A stretch of 64,000 nt of DNA from contig NZ_BOPH01000043.1 of assembly GCF_016863655.1 (NCBI RefSeq), positions 1 through 64,000 of the forward strand. Reading direction: 5' to 3'. A model generated the notes under the pieces. It was not told where the DNA came from and searched no databases. It worked only from the letters and a program-made list of their open reading frames with translations. Of this stretch, positions 1 to 6,716 are shown piece after piece. A program made the translations under genes and the position numbers. The first letter of the stretch is position 1. Every line of letters begins with the position of its first letter. The stretch is from Virgisporangium ochraceum (lineage in GTDB: Bacteria; Actinomycetota; Actinomycetes; Mycobacteriales; Micromonosporaceae).

Positions 1-1807
1 GGGGGGGGAGCCAGTGGCGGGCGGCCCGGGGCAGGTCGCCGGCGCCGGCCAGCACCCGGGCGGTGGCGGCGTGCCGGCGGGCCCGGCGGGTCGGCGGGAT
101 GCCGTCGTGCACGGCGTCGCGGACCAGCGCGTGCGAGAACCGGAACCGTTCCGGCCCGGTCTCCACGACCAGACCCTCGGCGAGCGCCGGCTCCAGGCGG
201 TCGAGCGCGTCGTCCTCCGTGCCGCCGGCCACGGCCGCCAGCACGCCGAGCTCGAACTCGCGGCCCACCACGGCGGCCGCCCGGAGCAGCTCGCGGGTCG
301 GCTCGGGCAGCGTCGCGGACCGCGCGGTGACCACGTCGGCGACCGCGGCGGGCACCTCGTCGGGACGGTCGAGCCGGGCCAGCTCGGTGAGCAGGAAGGC
401 GTTTCCGCCGGTCCGGTCGTGCAGCGACGCCGCGTCGCCGGCACGCCCGCCGGCCGCCCGCACCAGCTCGCGCACCTCGCCCATGTCCAGCCCGGCCAGG
501 TCGAGGCGGGTGCCGCCGTAGCGGGCCAGCGTCTCCAGGATCTCGGCCAGCGCGCCGGTCGGCTCGGGCCGGGCGCGGCGCGTCCCCAACAGCGCGATGC
601 GACCGGATCCGGTGGCCACGACGTGCCGCAGCAGCTTCAGCGAGGAGGCGTCGGCCCAGTGCAGGTCGTCCAGGATCAGAAGGAGCGGGCGGACGGTCGA
701 GGCGTGCGCCAGCGCCGAGGTGACGTCCTGCCACAACGCGAAGGAGCTGTCGGCGGCCGGCAGCGGGATCCGCAGGGCGTCCAGCACGGCGAGCCAGGGC
801 CACAGTGGTGGAGCGCCGTCGTCCTGCGAACAACGACCCACCGCGACCGCGAACCCGCGCGTGGCGGCCCGGGCCGCCATGGCCTGGCCCAGCCGGGTCT
901 TGCCGATTCCCGGCTCGCCGACGAGCATCGCCGCCGCGACCGCGCCGCCGTCGGCCCGCTCCAGGACCGCGTCGAGGGCGGCCAGCTCGGCCACCCGGCC
1001 GATGAGCGGCAGTTCGGCGGGACGGGGCGCAGCAGGCGCGACGCGTGCCGTCCTGGTCACCGACGCGTCCTGGCGCAGCACGGCCAGCTCGAGGTCGCGC
1101 AGCACCGGGCCGGGTTCGATGCCGAGCTCCCCGTCGAGGCGGGCCCGCATCTCCCGGAGCAGCTCCAACGCCCGTCCCTGCTGACCCGCACCGGCGTGCG
1201 CCGCCACCAGCAGCGCGCACAGCGACTCCCGCAGCGGGTGCTCGACGGCATCCACGGCCAGCTCCGCGGCCACGGCCGCGTGTTCGCCGGCGGCCAGCCG
1301 CAGCCGCGCCCGGTCCTCGACCGCGACCAGGCGCAGCTCGCCGAGGCGCACGCGTTCGGCGGTGACGGCGTCGCCGTCCGGTAGGTCCGCGAACGGTGTG
1401 CCGCCCCACAGCTCGAGCGCGGTGTCGAGGTCGGCGCGCAGGGCCTCGGGCGGCGCCGAGTCCAGCCCCCGGTGGGCGCCCTCGACCAGTTCGGCGAACC
1501 GCGTCACGTCGACCGGCGCCGTCAGCCGGTACCCGAGCGACGTGGTCACCAGCACCGACGCCTCGGCGCGCGCGGCCCGGTCGGGTTCGAGCGCGCGGCG
1601 CAGGTGCGCCACGTACGTCTGGAGGGACGCCCCGGCGGCCGGCGGCGCGCCGTCGCCCCACATCAACCCGATGAGCGTGTCGGCGGAGACCGGGCGGCCC
1701 GCGTGCAGGGCGAGCGCGGCCAGCAGTGCACGGTGTTTCGGCGCGCCGAGCGGAACCGGCCGACCGGCGCGCGTCACCCGGGCCGGACCCAGGACGGCGA
1801 CCTGCAC
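1..1807 (-). CDS. BTAD/AAA family transcriptional regulator (AfsR/SARP-like), truncated by window edge
   Basis: Reading leftwards from a GTG at 1805-1807 the frame stays open to the window edge, so the C-terminus is missing. An AAGG ribosome site sits 7 bases upstream of the GTG. The first ~90 residues form an OmpR-like winged helix (start MQVAVLGPARV, LGAPKHRALLAALAL), followed by a bacterial transcriptional activation (BTAD) helical repeat region to about residue 240. An AAA/NB-ARC-like ATPase follows, with Walker A VGEPGIGKTR near residue 290 and a Walker B-like LLILDDLHWAD. This is the architecture of large AfsR/SARP-related activators that control metabolism or antibiotic clusters in actinomycetes. 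A C-terminal TPR or LuxR domain may lie outside the window. Its target is unknown; the next gene is a TetR regulator on the same strand. Confidence 0.85.
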   Translation of the reverse strand, partial: MQVAVLGPARVTRAGRPVPLGAPKHRALLAALALHAGRPVSADTLIGLMWGDGAPPAAGASLQTYVAHLRRALEPDRAARAEASVLVTTSLGYRLTAPVDVTRFAELVEGAHRGLDSAPPEALRADLDTALELWGGTPFADLPDGDAVTAERVRLGELRLVAVEDRARLRLAAGEHAAVAAELAVDAVEHPLRESLCALLVAAHAGAGQQGRALELLREMRARLDGELGIEPGPVLRDLELAVLRQDASVTRTARVAPAAPRPAELPLIGRVAELAALDAVLERADGGAVAAAMLVGEPGIGKTRLGQAMAARAATRGFAVAVGRCSQDDGAPPLWPWLAVLDALRIPLPAADSSFALWQDVTSALAHASTVRPLLLILDDLHWADASSLKLLRHVVATGSGRIALLGTRRARPEPTGALAEILETLARYGGTRLDLAGLDMGEVRELVRAAGGRAGDAASLHDRTGGNAFLLTELARLDRPDEVPAAVADVVTARSATLPEPTRELLRAAAVVGREFELGVLAAVAGGTEDDALDRLEPALAEGLVVETGPERFRFSHALVRDAVHDGIPPTRRARRHAATARVLAGAGDLPRAARHWLPP

Positions 1808-1874
1808 GGGCCGACCTTAAGCGGGCCGGGCCGGACGGCGTCACCGCCGAACGCCCGATATCACGGCTCGCCGT

Positions 1875-2606
1875 TCAGGTCGTCTGCCGGTCACCGTCGT
1901 GGAGGCCGGCCAGTGCGCGGTCGATCCACTCGGCCATCAGCGCGCGCTCCGCGTCGGTGAGGCCCGGGAGCCCGGGCAGCACGGTCGCGAACGTCACCGC
2001 CACCGCGCCGGCGTCGTTCGCCGGCGCGACCGGCGCACGGGTCAGGATGCTCGCGGTCACGGCGTCGAACATCTGCTCGGAGAGGTCGGGGTCGCGCTGC
2101 TCCGGCGGCATGCCGAGCAGCGTGCGCACCGTGCCGGAGCCGGCCGCGTGGATCATCGCGACGGCCCGCGACTCGTCGACGCGCAGCAGCCCCGCCGCGG
2201 CCAGCCGGTGCACCTTCGCGCGCAGCACCTCGATGCCGGCGGCGGTGGCCGGTGACCGCTCGGCCCGGTCCGGGGTGTTCATCAGCGCGTACAGCCAGGG
2301 GTTGGCCAGCCCGAACTCCACCTGGGCCTGCCAGCCCGCGCGCAGGTCGGCCACCGGGTCGGCCACCGGGTCGGCGTCGGGACCGGCGGCCGACTTGGCG
2401 GCTACGTAGGTGGCCATGACGTGCTCCGCGACGGCGTCGACCAGACCGTCCTTGTCGCCGAACAGGCGGTAGATGGTCGGCGCCTGGACCCGCGCGGCCT
2501 CCGCGACGGCGCGCGTGGTCACCGCGCGGGGGCCCTGCTCCCGCAGGATCCGCGCGGCCGCGGCGATGATCCGCGTGCGGGTGTCGACTCCTTCCGGCGA
2601 AGCCAT
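1875..2606 (-). CDS. TetR family transcriptional regulator
   Basis: A 243-residue protein with an N-terminal TetR helix-turn-helix at about residues 10-56 (TTRAVAEAARVQAPTIYRLF) and a variable ligand-binding C-terminal domain. The gene is divergent from an NAD(P)-binding oxidoreductase at 2692, and the 85-base gap carries a perfect GATAACA-N6-TGTTATC palindrome just upstream of its ATG. The family acts as ligand-released repressors, usually controlling themselves and the divergent neighbour, and that is the simplest reading here. No strong Shine-Dalgarno precedes the ATG, so the transcript may be short-leadered. The ligand is unknown. Confidence 0.9.
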   Translation of the reverse strand: MASPEGVDTRTRIIAAAARILREQGPRAVTTRAVAEAARVQAPTIYRLFGDKDGLVDAVAEHVMATYVAAKSAAGPDADPVADPVADLRAGWQAQVEFGLANPWLYALMNTPDRAERSPATAAGIEVLRAKVHRLAAAGLLRVDESRAVAMIHAAGSGTVRTLLGMPPEQRDPDLSEQMFDAVTASILTRAPVAPANDAGAVAVTFATVLPGLPGLTDAERALMAEWIDRALAGLHDGDRQTT

Positions 2607-2614
2607 GTAGCGAT

Positions 2615-2634
2615 GATAACAGCCCGTTGTTATC
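2615..2634. promoter_or_regulatory. Operator palindrome for the divergent TetR regulator
   Basis: GATAACA and TGTTATC form perfect 7-base arms around a 6-base spacer. The site begins 8 bases upstream of the TetR start codon and lies in the intergenic region shared with the oxidoreductase at 2692. It is the only AT-rich symmetric site there. Its right arm overlaps a possible -35 (TTGTTA) for the rightward gene, which fits repression of both promoters. Confidence 0.75.
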
Positions 2635-2691
2635 GGCAGAATATCTACGCTACCGTCGAGGTGTTAGCAACGGAAACATGGAGGAGCAGTC

Positions 2692-3546
2692 ATGATCGTC
2701 ATCACCGGCGCCAGCGGCAGGCTCGGCTCCCGGATCGTCGACCGGTTGCTGTCGCGGGTGCCCGCGTCGACCGTCGGGGTGAGCGTCACCGACGTGGCGA
2801 AGGCCGCGCACCTCGAAGCGCGCGGCGTCCGGGTGCGGCACGGCGACTTCACCGACCCGGCCACGCTGGCGCACGCCTTCGAGGGCGCCGACCGGGTGCT
2901 CGTCGTCTCCGCGGCGATCGCCGGCGCGGGCGGCGCGTCCGCCAATATCGCCGCCATCGACGCGGCGCGCGCGGCCGGAGCGGGCCGCATCCTCTACACC
3001 AGCCACCAGGGCGCCTCGGCGGACTCGCTGTTCCCGGCGATGGTCACCCACGCCCGCACCGAGGAGCACCTGGCCGGCACCGGCGTCCCGTACCTGTGTC
3101 TCCGCAACGGCTTCTACGCGAGCACGCTCGACCCGCACCTCGACGCGGCCGTCGCCACCGGCCGGCTCGTCGCGCCCGAGGACGGCCCGGTCTCGTGGAC
3201 CGGCCACGACGATCTCGCCGACGCGGCCGCGGCTCTCCTCGTCGGCGGCGAGCCGGGCGTCACGCCGCCGCTCACCGCTCCCGACATGCTGGACCTGGCG
3301 GCGGTCGCGGCCATTCTCAGCGGGATCACCGGGCGCGAGATCACCCGCGTGGTCACCGGTGACGAGGAGTGGGTGGAGGCGTCGGTCGCGCGCGGCATGC
3401 CGAGGGCCTACGCCGAGTTCGGCCTCGGCGTCTACCGGGCCGCACGCCGGGGCGAGTTCGCGGTCACCGATCCCACGCTCGAGACGCTGATCGGACGCCC
3501 GGCCGAGTCCGTCCGCACCAGGCTCGAGCGGACCGTTGCCGGGTGA
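2692..3546 (+). CDS. NAD(P)H-binding SDR/NmrA-like oxidoreductase
   Basis: A 284-residue single-domain Rossmann protein. The N-terminus MIVITGASGRLG carries the glycine-rich dinucleotide motif at residues 6-12, and the family resembles the NmrA/quinone-oxidoreductase 2 (QOR2, YtfG-like) atypical short-chain dehydrogenases. GGAGGAG at 2680-2686 is a strong ribosome site for the ATG. It is transcribed away from the TetR gene at 1875-2606 with a palindromic operator between them, suggesting induction by an electrophile or quinone-like compound. The substrate cannot be read from sequence. Confidence 0.85.
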   Translation: MIVITGASGRLGSRIVDRLLSRVPASTVGVSVTDVAKAAHLEARGVRVRHGDFTDPATLAHAFEGADRVLVVSAAIAGAGGASANIAAIDAARAAGAGRILYTSHQGASADSLFPAMVTHARTEEHLAGTGVPYLCLRNGFYASTLDPHLDAAVATGRLVAPEDGPVSWTGHDDLADAAAALLVGGEPGVTPPLTAPDMLDLAAVAAILSGITGREITRVVTGDEEWVEASVARGMPRAYAEFGLGVYRAARRGEFAVTDPTLETLIGRPAESVRTRLERTVAG

Positions 3547-3564
3547 CCGGTGGGCCGCCGGACG

Positions 3565-4230
3565 TCACCCGAACTTCGTCCACTGCCCTTCGGACACCAC
3601 CTCGACGGAGCCGTCGACCACCGTGATGGCCGTCTGTTCGTCGATGGCGTAGGCCGGGACGCCGAGGTCGGCCGCCCACCGCTCGGCGTCGGCCGGGGTG
3701 TTGGTGGGGAACAGGTTCAGGTGCGGGAAGATCGAGAAGTCGACCACCCCCAACGCCCGGTCGTCCGGTGCCGACGGCCATTCGACGAAGTACGACCCGA
3801 TCCGGGGTGTCATCACCATGCTGCCCGCGCTCACCCCGACCCAGACGGTGTCGGGCAGGGAGGGCAGCAGTTCGGCCAGCCCGGACTCCCGCATCCAGTG
3901 ACACAGGTAGGTCGCGTCGCCACCGTCGACCAGCAGCACGTCGGCCTCGCGCACCCAGGGAACCCACCGCTCCGCGCCGATGCTGGGCAGGGCCGTGAGT
4001 TCGAGAACCCCGAGCGACGCCCAGCCCAGTCCGGTCAGGTGCCGCCAGTCCGACGCGGGGTCGGCGGCCACGAGACCCTGCACCGATGCCGGTCCGCACA
4101 TCGGGTGACCCCACTGCGCCGTCGGGACGCAGAGGGCGCGGGCCTCGGAGACGGGCTTGCCGAGAAGCCGCACGAGCGCCGAGTGGATGCTGGGGTTCGT
4201 GACGCCGCCGGACGTCAGGAGAAGCTTCAC
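3565..4230 (-). CDS. Peptidase S51 family protein (dipeptidase E-like)
   Basis: I chose the GTG at 4228-4230 (VKLLLTSGG) because it begins at the conserved N-terminal strand of the family and has GGAGA upstream; a longer frame to 4347 has no support. The 221-residue product carries the nucleophile motif GVSAGS, with the serine at about residue 134, and LLVDGGDATYL, both typical of S51 peptidases such as alpha-aspartyl dipeptidase (PepE). The family cleaves N-terminal Asp dipeptides, and cyanophycinase belongs to the same fold. It appears monocistronic and cytoplasmic, with no signal peptide. It is convergent with the oxidoreductase, 18 bases apart. Confidence 0.85.
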   Translation of the reverse strand: MKLLLTSGGVTNPSIHSALVRLLGKPVSEARALCVPTAQWGHPMCGPASVQGLVAADPASDWRHLTGLGWASLGVLELTALPSIGAERWVPWVREADVLLVDGGDATYLCHWMRESGLAELLPSLPDTVWVGVSAGSMVMTPRIGSYFVEWPSAPDDRALGVVDFSIFPHLNLFPTNTPADAERWAADLGVPAYAIDEQTAITVVDGSVEVVSEGQWTKFG

Positions 4231-4387
4231 GATGTCTCCATGGTGGTGAGCCGGAGTTGACCAGGTAGCCCGGATGGAGGCCCTTGCATGCGGGGTCGCC
4301 GCAGCAGCGACCATATCGGTCGCCCGCCCGACCCGGCGCCGGACCACGGGTCACCGCGACACCGCGGACCCCCGGTAGCGTGCCGCC

Positions 4388-4684
4388 GTGTCCTCCGATC
4401 ATCACGCCCTGCCCGACCTCCCGAGAGCGCCCGCGCTCAGGGACGCCGGTCCCCACATCCGTGGAACCAACAGCCTGGCCGTGGCGTCGTTCGTCTGTGC
4501 GCTCGTGGGATGCACGGGCCTCGGCGTGCCACTGGCGATCGCCTTCGGGCACATCGCACTGGTCCAGATCCGACGCTACGGGCAGGAGGGCACGGGGCTC
4601 GCGGTCACCGGCCTGGTCGTCGGATACATCAGTCTGGCGTTCTGGATCCTCATCGTCATTCTCATGCGCACCAGCCCGGGCTGA
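4388..4684 (+). CDS. Small DUF4190 membrane protein
   Basis: A 98-residue protein from a GTG start. After a ~28-residue hydrophilic leader come two hydrophobic segments, about residues 30-55 and 72-93, separated by GHIALVQIRRYGQEGTGLAV. The pattern NSLAVASFVCAL, GHIAL and GxGLAVTGLVVGY is diagnostic of DUF4190, a common small two-helix membrane protein of actinomycetes. No biochemical function is known. It sits just upstream of the sigma factor gene on the same strand with an 86-base gap. Confidence 0.8.
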   Translation: MSSDHHALPDLPRAPALRDAGPHIRGTNSLAVASFVCALVGCTGLGVPLAIAFGHIALVQIRRYGQEGTGLAVTGLVVGYISLAFWILIVILMRTSPG

Positions 4685-4770
4685 CCCACTCCCGCAGTAT
4701 TCCCGCCCTTCAACCTTTCCGGCGGCTCGCGCATCTATCTGGTGACGGGGTCGCTGGCGGAAGGCGCGAG

Positions 4771-5286
4771 GTGAGCAGACAGTCGATGGCGGAGTTCGTC
4801 CGGATGCGGTACGCGGAGCTGGCCCGCACGGCGTACCTGCTGACGGGTTCGCCGGAAGCGGCGGAGGACCTGCTGCAGTCGTGCCTGATGCGGGCGGTGC
4901 CGCGGTGGGACCGGATCGACGATCCGGTCGCGTATCTGCGCCGGGCGATGGTCAACGAGCGGACGGGCCGGTGGCGGCGCCTGCGTCGGGAGCTGCTGCG
5001 GTCGGATCCGCCCGATCGCGTCATGCCCGACGCCACCGTGCCCGTGGCCGAGCGGGTCGCGGTGCTCGCCGCCCTGCGGACCCTGCCCGAACGGATGCGG
5101 GCCGTCCTGGTGCTGCGGTACTGGGAGGACCTGTCCGAGCAGACCACCGCCGACCTGCTCGGGTGCTCGGTGGGGACGGTCAAGAGCCAGGCGTCGCGCG
5201 GGCTGGTGCGGCTGCGCACGGCGCTGGCCGACTCGTTGGGCGAGGCCCTGAACGAGACCTTCGCGCCCGGAGGAGGAACGCGATGA
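4771..5286 (+). CDS. SigE family RNA polymerase sigma-70 factor (ECF)
   Basis: A 171-residue ECF sigma factor. Region 2 is near the N-terminus (ARTAYLLTGSPEAAEDLLQS) and region 4 near the C-terminus (LPERMRAVLVLRYWEDLSEQ followed by the LLGCSVGTVKSQASRG helix-turn-helix). This is the SigE-type group that is expanded in Streptomyces and related genera. I chose the GTG at 4771, which has GGAAGG 6-8 bases upstream; an internal ATG at 4786 is the alternative. The stop overlaps the ATG of the next gene (ATGA), implying translational coupling to a membrane-anchored partner. Confidence 0.9.
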   Translation: MSRQSMAEFVRMRYAELARTAYLLTGSPEAAEDLLQSCLMRAVPRWDRIDDPVAYLRRAMVNERTGRWRRLRRELLRSDPPDRVMPDATVPVAERVAVLAALRTLPERMRAVLVLRYWEDLSEQTTADLLGCSVGTVKSQASRGLVRLRTALADSLGEALNETFAPGGGTR

Positions 5287-6707
5287 CCGACCTCGACCGC
5301 ACCGCCGACGAGCAGTTGGCGCGGCGCCTGTTCGAGCGGACGGCGAGAACCATGGTGCCGGCCCCGGCCCCGATGACCCGGCTGACGGCGCGCCGGCGCC
5401 GGTTCCGCGCCCGCCGGCTGATCGGCACCGCGTCGGTGCTCGTCGTCCTGCTCGGCGGCGGCGCATTGGCCCAGACCGCGGCCCCCCACCTCCCGATCCC
5501 CGGTCCCTTCAGGATTCCGAGCGAGGGCGACGTTCCCGGACAGGAGATCCGGTCGGAGTGGACCCGGCGGCTCATCGAGTCACCCACCCGCGGCAACCTC
5601 GCGACGGACCGCGCGCTCGTCGACACCGTCACGGCCGCCTTCGGCAGGCACTGGTACGGCACGGGCACGCGACGCCCGGACCGCGCCCGGATCTCGCGCG
5701 ATCTGGACCGCGTGCGGCTGCTGTTCCTGCACGAGGCCGGCCGGCAACGACAGGCGGTGGCGGTGTTCTACAACGACACCCACGCCGCCGTCGTGTCCCT
5801 GATCGGCGCCGCGGACGCCGACCCGGATCGGATGGTCGCCACCGCGGACACCTACAGCGGCGGTGTGGCCGCGGAGCCGTTCCTCCTCCTGAACGAGGCG
5901 CCGGTCGCCGACAGCGTCGTGGCGCTGGCCCCGGCCGGATGCGACATCGCCGTCTCCGACGCGGTCGACGTCGACCCCGGCGGTGCGGCCCACCGGAACT
6001 GGACCGGGCTCGGTGACTGGACGATCCGACCGGCAGGCTCCGGACAGGACTGGTGGCAGGTCACCTGCGACGGCCGGGTCCAGTACCGCCAGCCGGTGTC
6101 GCGCTACCCGGAGGTCGCACCCGACCCGGCGACCCCGACCACGCCGCAACGCGGGACGGTCGAGCCGGCCATGGCGGCCCGCGCGGCCGGAGCGTGGCGG
6201 ATCAGCGGGCACGGCCTCGGCTCCACCGCGGTCCTGTTGTGGGGCGGAGTGCCGCCCGGTGGCACAGAGCCGGTCGTGGTCGTCGCCACCCCGACCGCCG
6301 GCGGCGGCGTCGCGGTACTCGCCCTCACCGGCGACGGCAGCTTCCCGGTCTTCGCCGACGGACCCGCCTCGCGCCGCATCGAGGGTCCCCCGGACACCGA
6401 AACCGACACGGCGGTGACCACCGGTACCGCGACGGCCGGAATCACCGTCGTCCGGCTCCCGGACCCGTCCGGCGCGGTCAGCGACCGGCTCCTCGTCATC
6501 GCCCCGCCGGACGCCCGGTCGCTCCGGTCGACGGCCGCCGCCGATCCGGTACCCCTCGTCGACGGCGTCGCGGTACTCACCGCACCCCGACCACTCCACG
6601 CCCAGATCGACGCGGTCAGCGACGGCGCGGTGCTGGCGTCGATCCGGTTGCAGGAGCCCACCTCGGGCCCGTCCCGCTTCGGCATCGAGCTGATCGACCG
6701 CTGGTAA
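5283..6707 (+). CDS. Membrane-anchored extracytoplasmic protein, putative regulator of the adjacent sigma factor
   Basis: A 474-residue protein coupled by an ATGA overlap to the upstream SigE-type sigma factor. It has a ~43-residue cytoplasmic N-terminus ending in RRRRFRARR, one transmembrane helix at about residues 44-62, and a ~410-residue extracytoplasmic domain I do not recognise. There is no HXXXCXXC zinc anti-sigma motif. Position and topology fit a sensor or anti-sigma partner, as often seen for such sigma factors, but this is inference from context only. It is convergent with the LAL regulator at 6717, only 9 bases apart. Confidence 0.65.
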   Translation: MTDLDRTADEQLARRLFERTARTMVPAPAPMTRLTARRRRFRARRLIGTASVLVVLLGGGALAQTAAPHLPIPGPFRIPSEGDVPGQEIRSEWTRRLIESPTRGNLATDRALVDTVTAAFGRHWYGTGTRRPDRARISRDLDRVRLLFLHEAGRQRQAVAVFYNDTHAAVVSLIGAADADPDRMVATADTYSGGVAAEPFLLLNEAPVADSVVALAPAGCDIAVSDAVDVDPGGAAHRNWTGLGDWTIRPAGSGQDWWQVTCDGRVQYRQPVSRYPEVAPDPATPTTPQRGTVEPAMAARAAGAWRISGHGLGSTAVLLWGGVPPGGTEPVVVVATPTAGGGVAVLALTGDGSFPVFADGPASRRIEGPPDTETDTAVTTGTATAGITVVRLPDPSGAVSDRLLVIAPPDARSLRSTAAADPVPLVDGVAVLTAPRPLHAQIDAVSDGAVLASIRLQEPTSGPSRFGIELIDRW

Positions 6708-6716
6708 GGGTGACGC

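Noticed and set aside
14..1384. Rightward 456-codon frame at the window start
   Set aside because: Antisense to the BTAD regulator, with biased Arg/Gly composition and no recognisable domain.
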